In this document: piece after piece, positions 16,112 to 24,740 of the stretch | Position numbering within the stretch: position 1 is the first letter of the stretch | Layout of the letters: each line of letters opens with the position of its first letter | Source of the DNA: Caryophanales bacterium UBA5603 | Lineage (GTDB): Bacteria; Bacillota_I; Bacilli_A; Izemoplasmatales; Hujiaoplasmataceae | Length of the DNA: 32,240 nt | Assembly (NCBI GenBank): GCA_002424815.1 | Contig: DILB01000006.1 | Span: 1 to 32,240 of the forward strand | Direction of reading: 5' to 3' | Notes under the pieces: model-generated | Told to the model about the DNA's origin: nothing | The model's input: only the letters and a program-made list of their open reading frames with translations | Database searches by the model: none | Position numbers and translations under genes: made by a program

Positions 16112-17404
16112 ATGCTTAAAAAGGTATTAGGCCTTCTATTGGTAGCTCTGTTGAGTGTTAGTGTTTTAGGTTGCCAAAGAGAAGAGGAAACAAGAGAACT
16201 AAATCTTGCTATTTCTGGTTTACAACAAGCTAGCGAGAGAGTGTTCTTCAAGACTTTCATCAAGTTGTTCGAAGCTGAGTATGATGTGGTTGTCAATTTG
16301 ACATATACGACACAAGCCGATTTAAAAACTAAAATCGAAACCGAACAAACTTCTCAAAACGTAGTCACTGATGTCGTCATGGTTGATACTGCAAACATGA
16401 CTCCTTACCTACTAGGTAATTGGATGCAAGATGTCACTGCTATTGTTAACGGATTTGAAGATCGAACGATTACGACCATGTTTGATGCTTCAACTACCAA
16501 AGATGGAAAAACATATTTCGTACCGATTTCCTTTGATATCTACATTTCCATCTTTAACGTTGCTGCTCTTGAATACATCCCTTCAACGGTTGATGTTACA
16601 AAAGATGCAAGCAATAAAATTACGAAAATCGATGCCATTACTTGGGAAGAATTTGCTCTTTGGGCAAAGAATGTTAAAGTTGGAACTGGTCTAGCAAAAA
16701 CTGGTTTCCCAATGGCAACTGCTGGATCACAATTATTGTATCCAATGGGTGGCATGGCATTAGCATTCGGTTCAACTTCTTATCCATTATTAAACGATGC
16801 AGGGGCTTTAGCCGCTTGGAATCTCATCGCTGATATGGCTGCTGACGGATCAATTTTGACTGAAGCTAAATTATCAGAAACAAACCAACCGACCGCTTTA
16901 TTACAATCAGGCGATTTATGGTTAAGTTTCGGACATATGGGTCCTATTGGTACTGCTTATGCTTCTGCTCCAGCTAATTATGTTCTTGGACCGGCTCCAA
17001 CGGCTACATCAACTGGAAAAGCTGGATCAACTGCTGGCGCATGGACGTTTGGTATTGTTAAAGGTGCAGCTAACCAAACTGCTGCTGCTGATTGGTTAGA
17101 ATTCATTACTAATCCAGAAATTAACTATCTTTATTGCTCAGGACTTGGCGGAGTTATATCCCCAATTAAAGAAGTTGTCGATCAACTTGGAACATCCAAT
17201 ACGGACAAAATTATGGCTGCTGGACTTTCTGTTCTTAACAGCGGTGCAAAAGTAACTGGTCTTCCCACTTATTTATATACTTCATGGCAAGGCGTTAAAG
17301 ACATTTATACTGAATTATATCGCACTCTCCTAACAGGAGCTGACCTGACACAAGCTCAGGCCGATGCTTATCAAGCACAATTGGTTGCTTTACTTGTAAA
17401 ATAG
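16112..17404 (+). CDS. ABC sugar transporter substrate-binding lipoprotein (CUT1, YcjN-like role)
   Basis: 430-aa extracellular solute-binding protein of the CUT1 (MalE-like, family 1) type. It opens with a lipoprotein signal peptide: a hydrophobic core at residues 5-18 and the lipobox VLGC with Cys21 as the lipidated residue. The mature part reads LNLAISGLQQASERVFFKTFIKLFEAEY, and later GGMALAFGS and GAWTFGIVKGAANQTAAADWLEFI, as usual for this family. A strong AAGGAGG ribosome binding site precedes ATG. It is the first gene of the operon and is followed by a stable hairpin before the permeases. From the downstream enzymes, an alpha-glucoside or glycerate glycoside is the likely cargo (inference). 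Confidence 0.92.
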   Translation: MLKKVLGLLLVALLSVSVLGCQREEETRELNLAISGLQQASERVFFKTFIKLFEAEYDVVVNLTYTTQADLKTKIETEQTSQNVVTDVVMVDTANMTPYLLGNWMQDVTAIVNGFEDRTITTMFDASTTKDGKTYFVPISFDIYISIFNVAALEYIPSTVDVTKDASNKITKIDAITWEEFALWAKNVKVGTGLAKTGFPMATAGSQLLYPMGGMALAFGSTSYPLLNDAGALAAWNLIADMAADGSILTEAKLSETNQPTALLQSGDLWLSFGHMGPIGTAYASAPANYVLGPAPTATSTGKAGSTAGAWTFGIVKGAANQTAAADWLEFITNPEINYLYCSGLGGVISPIKEVVDQLGTSNTDKIMAAGLSVLNSGAKVTGLPTYLYTSWQGVKDIYTELYRTLLTGADLTQAQADAYQAQLVALLVK

Positions 17405-17419
17405 TTTAAACCTAGTGGG

Positions 17420-17449
17420 GTAGGGTCTGAGGTTCCACCTCGACCCTAC
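17420..17449 (+). terminator. intercistronic hairpin between binding protein and permease genes
   Basis: GTAGGGTC (17420-17427) pairs with GACCCTAC (17442-17449), with an inner GAGGT/ACCTC stem, a three-base loop and one bulged T. It is followed only by TTTC rather than a long T run. It is most likely a partial terminator or 3'-end stabiliser that keeps binding-protein mRNA more abundant than the rest of the operon. Confidence 0.75.
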
Positions 17450-17474
17450 TTTCATTTTAATAAGGGGAAAGTTT

Positions 17475-18413
17475 ATGCAAAATTCTGTTATACCCAATCA
17501 AGTTAAACCCTCTTTCAAAGAACAAATGAGAAAAGTATTTAATAAACGGACGGCTCCTTTCTGGCTTCTACTTCCGACTTTTCTTTACTATGCCATCTTT
17601 TGGCTATCACCCATTCTTATAAGTATTAAAGAGGTCTTTACAACACTCGATGGGAGCTTCACTTTATTCGGAAACTTCAAATTTATCTGGGAACAAGTTT
17701 CATTTTTACCAGCATTACGCAATACTGCTGTGTTTGCTGCAGTGTCAGTTATATTACAATTTTTAATTGCATTGACACTGGCTATCATGATTAATCGCAA
17801 ATTTAAAGGTCAAAAATTGATATTATTTTTGATTATGATTCCGATGGCTATTACACCAACTGCAGTAGCTATCGTATGGAAAACCGGTTTAATTAGTAGT
17901 GGTTGGATTAATTCTTTACTTCAATCATTAAACTTCGTCGATGAAACGATACCGTTTTTAGGCCTTCGTGGACTGGATGCAGTTATGCTTATCATTTTAA
18001 TAGATACATGGACCGTTATGCCCTCTGTCCTAATAATCCTTATTGCGGGATTGGGAAATATTCCCGAAGAAACAAAAGAAGCTGCCTATATCTTCGGAGC
18101 CAGTAAATGGAGAATTATTAAAGATGTTACAATTCCACTACTGAAGCCCTCTATTATTACTGCCGTTATTTTAAGAATGATTGCCGCAGTACAAGTGTGG
18201 GCTGTCGTTGTTATGGTTATGGGCTTTTCAAATGTTCCATTCTTGGTTGAACGAATTGCTTATTATGTTGGTCCTTTATCAGGATTAACTGGCGCTAATA
18301 AACTAGCTTATACCTACTCGTTCTTAACAGCACTGATTGTTTTCTCTGTAACCCTGATATATTTTAAGGTTTCAAAACGCGGAACTGCGCTTGATCGGGG
18401 GACTCAAAAATGA
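17475..18413 (+). CDS. ABC sugar transporter permease 1 (MalF/YcjO-like)
   Basis: 312-aa integral membrane protein with about six helices and the CUT1 permease cytoplasmic EAA loop (EEAAYIFGAS-like: KEAAYIFGASKWRIIKDVTIP) that docks on the ATPase. It pairs with the next gene to form the translocation pore. The ATG follows AAGGGGAAAG closely. The stop overlaps the next start as ATGA, so the two permeases are translated coupled. Confidence 0.93.
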   Translation: MQNSVIPNQVKPSFKEQMRKVFNKRTAPFWLLLPTFLYYAIFWLSPILISIKEVFTTLDGSFTLFGNFKFIWEQVSFLPALRNTAVFAAVSVILQFLIALTLAIMINRKFKGQKLILFLIMIPMAITPTAVAIVWKTGLISSGWINSLLQSLNFVDETIPFLGLRGLDAVMLIILIDTWTVMPSVLIILIAGLGNIPEETKEAAYIFGASKWRIIKDVTIPLLKPSIITAVILRMIAAVQVWAVVVMVMGFSNVPFLVERIAYYVGPLSGLTGANKLAYTYSFLTALIVFSVTLIYFKVSKRGTALDRGTQK

Positions 18414-19456
18414 AAAAATTGAGTGTTTTACAAAAAACCATCATAACTTTGGTCATGACGACCGTTTTGCTCGCTGTTATTGTCCCAATAATGTTTTTCC
18501 TTGCCAATGCATTTTCTAACGGTACTGAAATATATGAATATCCCAAAACACCTATCATATCTTTTAGTGTCACCGTTTATGTCGAATATAATGAATTAAA
18601 TAATGAATACACTGTGAAATACGTCAATCGTCGCGGTGAGCAACAAAATGCAATTAATTCAAATTCAGGATTATTACTGTCAAACTATTTTGAACAATAT
18701 TTCTCAGTTTATAAGACCGGTGATGAATTACTTGAAGATTTTGAAATTGTCAAAACGGAAGGTCCAAAGGAATTTACTTACGCAAAAAATATGTTTCACA
18801 ATTTCAAAACTTTCTTTTATATTACAAGTAAGGCTGAAGAAGCGCTCGTTAATAGTATCGTTGCAGTATTGTTCACCATCTTAATCTCCTTAACTCTAGG
18901 AAGTATGTGTGGCTATGCGATTGCACGGTTTAGATTTAGAGGCAAAGATCAAATTAGTGTTTTCCTTTTAATTGTAAGGATGTTTCCTACCGTCGGAATT
19001 TCAATTCCTTTAGCAGTAATCTTAATTCGATTTAACCTATTTGATACGATGCTGGGTTTGGCAATATTGTATTCACTTCCAAACATTGCACTAACCTCTT
19101 GGATTACTAGTTCAATCTTTGTTGGAATAAACCGCGAACTTGAAGAAGCTTCACTGGTATTTGGCGCCAATGGCTTTCAAACTTTCATGAAAATTACGTT
19201 ACCAATGGCACTTCCGGCGATGGCTGCCAGTTCGATGTATGCTTTTCTAACCGCTTGGAATGATACTATATCGGCATTAATTCTTACAAACGATCACCCA
19301 ACCTTAGCTCTTGCGGTTTACCAAGCTATTGGCGATAATACAACGAATCTTCAATACGCTGCTGCTGGATCAATTATTTTAATCATTCCCGCATTAATCT
19401 TCACATTTGTGGTACGTAAATATGTAAACCAAATGTGGGGCAGCGTGTCGGTATAG
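18410..19456 (+). CDS. ABC sugar transporter permease 2 (MalG/YcjP-like) with enlarged first outer loop
   Basis: 348-aa permease with the EAA loop LEEASLVFGANGFQTFMKITLP and about six helices. CUT1 MalG-type partners are usually about 270-300 aa. Here the segment between TM1 (about 12-35) and TM2 (from about 145) is much longer. It holds a polar, beta-rich stretch (SFSVTVYVEYNELNNEYTVK, then RRGEQQNAINSN) that should lie outside the cell. It starts at an ATGA overlap with permease 1 and ends 9 bp before the ATPase gene. The extra loop could help contact the binding protein or substrate, which is inference. Confidence 0.92.
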   Translation: MKKLSVLQKTIITLVMTTVLLAVIVPIMFFLANAFSNGTEIYEYPKTPIISFSVTVYVEYNELNNEYTVKYVNRRGEQQNAINSNSGLLLSNYFEQYFSVYKTGDELLEDFEIVKTEGPKEFTYAKNMFHNFKTFFYITSKAEEALVNSIVAVLFTILISLTLGSMCGYAIARFRFRGKDQISVFLLIVRMFPTVGISIPLAVILIRFNLFDTMLGLAILYSLPNIALTSWITSSIFVGINRELEEASLVFGANGFQTFMKITLPMALPAMAASSMYAFLTAWNDTISALILTNDHPTLALAVYQAIGDNTTNLQYAAAGSIILIIPALIFTFVVRKYVNQMWGSVSV

Positions 19457-19465
19457 GAGGAAATC

Positions 19466-20560
19466 ATGTCATTTCTAGAATTAGTAAACCTTGATAAACG
19501 TTATACCCAAAAAGGAAATCTAATCGTAAATAAAATGAACTTGTCGATTCACAAAGGGGAGTTCTTAGTGTTCTTAGGCCCATCTGGTTGTGGAAAAACT
19601 ACGACCATACGCATGATTTCTGGATTAGAAGATATTAGTGGCGGCGATATTTTAATCGAAGGAAAATCGATTATAAATTTACCTCCGAAAGAACGTGGCG
19701 TATCGATGATTTTTCAAAGTTATGCAGTATGGCCACATATGACGGTGTATGAAAACATTTCATACCCGTTAAGATTGCAAAAAATTGATAAAGACGAAAT
19801 GGATCGTCGTGTTCGAGCTTCAGCTGAGAAAACGAATATTACCGAATACTTATCGAGATACCCATCACAACTCTCTGGAGGTCAACGACAAAGGGTGGCG
19901 GTTTCAAGAGCTATCGTTGTTGAACCCAAAATATTTTTAATGGATGAACCGCTTTCAAACCTTGATGCCATGCTCCGAGTTTCAATGAGAACTGAACTAA
20001 AAAATATCCATGAATCTTTAGGCGCCACTTCAATTTTCGTGACTCATGACCAAAGCGAAGCTATGAGTTTAGCGGATCGTATTGTTATTATGAGAAATGG
20101 CTTAATTGAGCAAATTGGAACACCAAAACAAGTTTATTTTGATTGTGAAAGCATCTTTGTTGCCTCTTTTATAGGAACGCCTCCCACCAATTTTTTCAAT
20201 TTGAAAGTTGTTAAAGAAAACAATCGAATTGTAATAAAAAACGAAAATATCCACTATACCTTACCTATTTCAGAAGAAAAAATGTTGGCACCCTACATTG
20301 GGCAAGATATTATCATGGGTGTTCGCCCTGAAAATCTCGAGATATCTCAAAGCAGTTCAGATGAAACATTTTTCGTTTCAAATGCTGATTTTATTGAACC
20401 CCAAGGATCGCATGTCATCATCATCACAAAAGTTGGTGAATCATCTATTAAAATCTCGTCTCCTCTTCTTGATTTACAAGCTAAAAATAAAATATTTGTC
20501 AGTGTTAAAGAAAACAAAGCCATGTTTTTTGATCCTAAAACCGAAAAAAGAATTAGATAA
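19466..20560 (+). CDS. ABC sugar transporter ATPase (UgpC/MsmK/YcjV-like)
   Basis: 364-aa nucleotide-binding subunit with all expected motifs: Walker A GPSGCGKTT (39-47), Q-loop Gln84, signature LSGGQ (136-140), Walker B FLMDEP (157-162) and switch His194. A C-terminal regulatory TOBE-like region (about 240-360, containing GVRPENLEI) is typical for CUT1 importers. A GGAGG ribosome binding site lies 5 bases before ATG. Having a dedicated ATPase in the operon makes the importer complete. The gene ends 14 bp before the phosphorylase gene. Confidence 0.95.
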   Translation: MSFLELVNLDKRYTQKGNLIVNKMNLSIHKGEFLVFLGPSGCGKTTTIRMISGLEDISGGDILIEGKSIINLPPKERGVSMIFQSYAVWPHMTVYENISYPLRLQKIDKDEMDRRVRASAEKTNITEYLSRYPSQLSGGQRQRVAVSRAIVVEPKIFLMDEPLSNLDAMLRVSMRTELKNIHESLGATSIFVTHDQSEAMSLADRIVIMRNGLIEQIGTPKQVYFDCESIFVASFIGTPPTNFFNLKVVKENNRIVIKNENIHYTLPISEEKMLAPYIGQDIIMGVRPENLEISQSSSDETFFVSNADFIEPQGSHVIIITKVGESSIKISSPLLDLQAKNKIFVSVKENKAMFFDPKTEKRIR

Positions 20561-20574
20561 AGGAGCTACCTATT

Positions 20575-22248
20575 TTGTCCATACTTAATCGACTAAAACT
20601 TCTATATCCTCAAAATTACGTCTCGATTTCAAACGAGATTGATTTACTTATAAAAAAATGGAAATCTTGTGAATTTAAATCCTATGAAGATGTGAGTCAA
20701 AATGATATATGTCTCATTACATATGGTGATTCATTTTATCGTAAAGGCGAAATGCCTCTAGAAACACTTCAAAAATTTCATTCTGATTATTTAAGAGACG
20801 TCATAAATATTATCCATATTCTGCCAATGTTTCCATATAGTTCTGATGATGGTTTTTCAGTGATCGACTTTCGTGTCGTAGATCCAAACTTAGGAAATTG
20901 GGATCATTTAAACTCGCTTCAAAAGCAAGTTGATTTGATGTATGATGCGGTTTTAAATCATGTCTCAGTTCAAAATCAATATTTCAAAGACTTTCTCAAT
21001 CAAAAAAAAGGATTTGAACAATTTTTTATTACTAAAAATCCAAATAATGATTATTCTAAAGTGACTAGACCAAGAACTTCTCCACTATTGACGCCTTTTG
21101 AAACAAAGGATGGCATAAAATATGTTTGGACAACATTCTCCGCTGATCAAGTTGACTTAAACTATGAAAATCCTCAAGTATTGCTTGAAATATTAGATGT
21201 TCTACTATTTTATGTATTGAATGGGGCCCGTTTTATCCGTTTTGATGCCATCGGCTTTTTATGGAAAAAGGATGATACAACTTGTATGCATCTGACCGAA
21301 ACTCATGAAGTTGTTAAATTGATGAGAGAGGTTATTGACAGTGTTACAAAAGGTGTAAAAATTATAACTGAGACAAATGTTAAACATCTTGAAAATATTT
21401 CGTATTTTGGTGATGGTAACGATGAGGCTTCGCTAGTATATCAATTTCCTTTACCACCACTTGTTTTGCACGCTTTCCAAACAGAAAATACTCTGTATTT
21501 GTCTCGTTGGTTAGAAAATCTTGAACCAACTCAAATCGGTACAACATTTTTTAACTTTTTATCTTCGCATGATGGAATCGGTGTCAGACCTGTCGAAGGC
21601 CTTTTGCCCGAAGATGAACTCTCATCAATGATTCAAACAGTTATCGATCGTGGCGGAAAAATAAACTATCGAAAAGTTTCAGAAACATTAAACATCCCTT
21701 ATGAAATGTGTATTACTTATCTCGATGCATTGAATGGCCCTGATGATTCTAATGATGTTCAAATTAAACGTATGATTGGAGCGCTCACAATTCTTCTGTC
21801 TTTACAAGGATTACCGGCCATCTATTATCATAGCTTAATCGGTTCACATAACGATTATAAGGGTTACGAAATTTCAAAGATAAATCGAAGAATCAATCGT
21901 GAAAAAATCGATTATTCATCTTTGGTAAATCAACTTGATAATCCCGAAAATTTCCGTTCAATGCTTTTTAATCAGATAAAGCAAAGAATCAATCTTCGTA
22001 AAAACAACCCATTATTTCATCCGCAAGTCCCTCAAATAATTCACCATCATGACAAACGGACGTTTGTGCTTGAAAGAAATGACGGAGAGAAATGTATCTA
22101 TACCCTTGTAAATCTATCTACTCAGGAATTAAAAGTGAATCTGAGTGGAACTTATATTAATATTTTGACTCAAGCTTTATGTCAAGACACAATTACTTTG
22201 AAACCGCTTGAGTCTGCCTGGTTTCAGAAATTGCAGAATGGATCGTGA
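20575..22248 (+). CDS. GH13_18 glycoside phosphorylase, probable glucosylglycerate phosphorylase (YcjM-like)
   Basis: 557 aa, GH13 subfamily 18 (sucrose phosphorylase family), a retaining (beta/alpha)8 enzyme giving alpha-glucose-1-phosphate. The catalytic triad is visible: nucleophile Asp224 (FIRFDAIGF), acid/base Glu266 (TETN) and stabiliser Asp333 (SSHDGIG). After that Asp the loop reads GVRPVEG. As I recall, Arg-Pro here is typical of glucosylglycerate/glucosylglycerol phosphorylases, while sucrose phosphorylases have GVVD. The next gene is glycerate kinase, which matches glucosylglycerate plus phosphate giving glucose-1-phosphate plus D-glycerate. The start codon is TTG with AAAGGAG upstream. 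Glucosylglycerol or sucrose 6'-phosphate phosphorylase are less likely alternatives. Confidence 0.85.
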   Translation: MSILNRLKLLYPQNYVSISNEIDLLIKKWKSCEFKSYEDVSQNDICLITYGDSFYRKGEMPLETLQKFHSDYLRDVINIIHILPMFPYSSDDGFSVIDFRVVDPNLGNWDHLNSLQKQVDLMYDAVLNHVSVQNQYFKDFLNQKKGFEQFFITKNPNNDYSKVTRPRTSPLLTPFETKDGIKYVWTTFSADQVDLNYENPQVLLEILDVLLFYVLNGARFIRFDAIGFLWKKDDTTCMHLTETHEVVKLMREVIDSVTKGVKIITETNVKHLENISYFGDGNDEASLVYQFPLPPLVLHAFQTENTLYLSRWLENLEPTQIGTTFFNFLSSHDGIGVRPVEGLLPEDELSSMIQTVIDRGGKINYRKVSETLNIPYEMCITYLDALNGPDDSNDVQIKRMIGALTILLSLQGLPAIYYHSLIGSHNDYKGYEISKINRRINREKIDYSSLVNQLDNPENFRSMLFNQIKQRINLRKNNPLFHPQVPQIIHHHDKRTFVLERNDGEKCIYTLVNLSTQELKVNLSGTYINILTQALCQDTITLKPLESAWFQKLQNGS

Positions 22249-23396
22249 TGAATATGAAATTCGTAATCGCACCAGATTCTTTTAAAGAAAGTATGGATGC
22301 TAACACAGCAGCTCACTCAATACAAAAAGGGCTTAGGGCCGTCTATCCCGACGCATCTTATTGCTTATTCCCAATGGCTGATGGCGGTGAAGGAACATTA
22401 AAGGCTGTTCATCACTACTCTCCAGATGGAAAAATTATTAATGCGAGTGTTCACGGACCTCTCAATTCTCTTGTGCAATCGGAAATACTATACATACCGT
22501 CTAAATCAGAAATTTTTATTGAAATGGCAGAAGCCAGTGGCATCATGCTTATAGATAAAAATCATCGAAATCCACTCAAAACATCGACTTATGGTGTGGG
22601 AGAACTTGTCAAAATAGCTCTAACCTATCATCCTAAAAGGCTGGTTATTGGCATTGGCGGTAGCGTCACAAATGATGGAGGTGCAGGTTTTCTTCAAGCT
22701 TTAGGGCTCTCTTTCCTTGATGCAAATCGAAATCCAATTCAAATAGGCGGTCAATACCTTAAAGATATTGAATTCGTCGAATCCACTCAAATATTTGAAT
22801 TATTTAATAATATCGATGTCATTGTTTTATCCGACGTTAAAAACCATCTCTTAGGTCCAGAAGGTGCAACATTTACTTATGGAACACAAAAAGGTGGAAC
22901 GAAAGAAATTCTAAACCAATTAGAAACAGGCATGTCTCATTTTGCGAACATCATGGAAACGACATTTTCAAAAAATTGTCGTAATCTTCCGGGATCAGGC
23001 GCAGCGGGAGGATTGGGTTTTGCTCTGCATTTTCTTCCAAACGTTAAGTTTCTTTCTGGAATTGACTATATCTCATCTTTGTCAAAAATTGAAGAAGATA
23101 TTAAAAACTGTGATGCCGTCTTCATTGGTGAAGGCTCGCTTGATAAACAATCACTCCAGGGAAAGGTTCCCATTGGTATTGCTCGAATAGCTAAAAAACA
23201 TCACAAAACGGTTGTTGCACTAGTCGGAAAATTAGAATGTCGCATTGATGAAGTATCTTTACATGGAATTGATTATGTTTTTACAATCAATGATGATGCA
23301 GAAAATCTCAATCAACTTCTTAAAGATGGTCCCAAAAATATCGAGTTAACAGCGAAGAAAGTAGCTAAAACTTTAAGAGAGCGTGGAATATTATGA
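22248..23396 (+). CDS. glycerate kinase (type I, GarK/GlxK family)
   Basis: Phosphorylates D-glycerate with ATP, giving 2-phosphoglycerate in this family. Family signatures: FVIAPDSFKESM at the N-terminus, ADGGEGT (44-50), IGGSVTNDGGAG (about 132-144), and SGAAGGLGFAL and GEGSLDKQSLQGK further on. About 382 aa, normal length. The start is coupled to the phosphorylase stop (TGATG). An overlapping GTG at 22245 and an internal ATG at 22254 are possible alternatives, the latter giving the MKFVIAPDS start common in the family. It overlaps the next gene as ATGA. It handles the glycerate released by the preceding phosphorylase and feeds it to glycolysis. Confidence 0.95.
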   Translation: MNMKFVIAPDSFKESMDANTAAHSIQKGLRAVYPDASYCLFPMADGGEGTLKAVHHYSPDGKIINASVHGPLNSLVQSEILYIPSKSEIFIEMAEASGIMLIDKNHRNPLKTSTYGVGELVKIALTYHPKRLVIGIGGSVTNDGGAGFLQALGLSFLDANRNPIQIGGQYLKDIEFVESTQIFELFNNIDVIVLSDVKNHLLGPEGATFTYGTQKGGTKEILNQLETGMSHFANIMETTFSKNCRNLPGSGAAGGLGFALHFLPNVKFLSGIDYISSLSKIEEDIKNCDAVFIGEGSLDKQSLQGKVPIGIARIAKKHHKTVVALVGKLECRIDEVSLHGIDYVFTINDDAENLNQLLKDGPKNIELTAKKVAKTLRERGIL

Positions 23397-24730
23397 ACAT
23401 CGCATTAATCCATTTTCGAGTTGGTGAAACCGACGGAGTTTCTTTGGAAATGGATAAGTGGAAAAATGCCTTAGAGTCTCTTGGCCATAACGTGTTTTAT
23501 TTTGCAGGAAATACTTATGATTCTTCAACATACGTTATTGAAGAATTGGCCTTTGATAATCCAACTGATTTGCTATTGGCTGATGAATGTTACGATAAGT
23601 TAATAAACTTCAATGAAACATCACTAGAAAATAAAATTAAAGCAGTTGCAAAATCAATCAAAGAACAGTTAATCCATCTTATCAATCAATTGAAAATCGA
23701 TATTATCGTCCCAAATAATCTTTTTGCTTTGGCCAGAAGCATTCCTATTGCATTAGGCTTATATGAAGCCATCTGTGCAACCGGAATCAAGGCTGTTAAT
23801 CACCACCATGATTTCTATTGGGAGCGGATTAGGTATGCTAATCCAACTTCCGCTTTTGTCAAAAATTCACTTGAAAAACTCTTCCCTCCTAGAGATCAAG
23901 TTATGAAACATGTCGTGATTAACAGCCTTGCTAAGCGGGACTTAAAAATTCGTAAAGGACTCAATTCAACAATCGTTCCAAATGTATTTGATTTTTCTCA
24001 ACCCATCTGGGAGAAAGATGATTATAATTGTGATTTTAAGTCAGCTTTTGGTCTTGATGATCGGCATGTAATATTTCTTCAGGCAACTCGCGTTGTTAAT
24101 CGAAAAGCCATTGAATTATCTATTGATGTCATCGCTAAAATGAATCAGCAGAAAGAGCGTTATCTCCATCGAAAACTCTATGATGGTCGAATTTTTGATA
24201 CCAATTCCGAATTCGTCTTACTTTGTGTGGGAATGCATGAAGGAACGAACCGTTATGAAGAAAAATTAAAGTCCTATGCTGAAAAACTCAATGTGAAATT
24301 AATCATGGACCCTACTAAAATTCATCATACGAGAAAAATGATTCATGGAAACAAAATCTATTCATTATGGGATGCCTACGTTGATTCCGATATAATCAGT
24401 TATCCAAGCATCTATGAAGGTTTTGGAAACCAATTTTTAGAAGGTCTTTTTGCAAAAAAACCAATGATAATCTTTGAATATTCTGTTTTTCAAGCCGACA
24501 TTATGTCAAAAGGGTTTGAGTATGCTTCTTTAGGTAACCAAGCGTCCGAAGATGCCATGGGGCTTGTTCATGCAGAAGCGTCCGTTATTGACGCATGTAT
24601 TACTTCTATCGATCAATACTTATTTGATTCTGAAATTCGTAAACATGTTATTGATAAAAATTTTGAACTCGGGAAAAAATATTATTCTCAAGAGACATTA
24701 AAAAATCTGTTAAAGGAGATTTTTCAATAA
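23393..24730 (+). CDS. GT4-like glycosyltransferase, possibly acting on glucosylglycerate
   Basis: 445-aa GT-B fold protein. The N-terminal Rossmann domain begins IALIHFRVGETDGVSLEMD, the glycine-rich acceptor-side start usual for GT4. The C-terminal donor domain has YPSIYEGFGNQFLEGL with the EX7E motif Glu342/Glu350. There is no membrane segment. A glycosyltransferase is unexpected in a breakdown operon. Known relatives by role include mannosylglucosylglycerate synthase, which adds mannose from GDP-mannose to glucosylglycerate. A GT4 enzyme working as a phosphorylase, as in GT4 trehalose phosphorylases, is another option. It is fully coupled to glycerate kinase (ATGA overlap). Donor and acceptor are not proven. 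Confidence 0.75.
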   Translation: MNIALIHFRVGETDGVSLEMDKWKNALESLGHNVFYFAGNTYDSSTYVIEELAFDNPTDLLLADECYDKLINFNETSLENKIKAVAKSIKEQLIHLINQLKIDIIVPNNLFALARSIPIALGLYEAICATGIKAVNHHHDFYWERIRYANPTSAFVKNSLEKLFPPRDQVMKHVVINSLAKRDLKIRKGLNSTIVPNVFDFSQPIWEKDDYNCDFKSAFGLDDRHVIFLQATRVVNRKAIELSIDVIAKMNQQKERYLHRKLYDGRIFDTNSEFVLLCVGMHEGTNRYEEKLKSYAEKLNVKLIMDPTKIHHTRKMIHGNKIYSLWDAYVDSDIISYPSIYEGFGNQFLEGLFAKKPMIIFEYSVFQADIMSKGFEYASLGNQASEDAMGLVHAEASVIDACITSIDQYLFDSEIRKHVIDKNFELGKKYYSQETLKNLLKEIFQ

Positions 24731-24740
24731 TTAACTTTCT

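Noticed and set aside
20575..22248. Sucrose phosphorylase as the primary call for the GH13_18 gene
   Set aside because: The glycerate kinase partner, the CdaR regulator and the HDGIGVRP loop favour glucosylglycerate. Kept as an alternative only.
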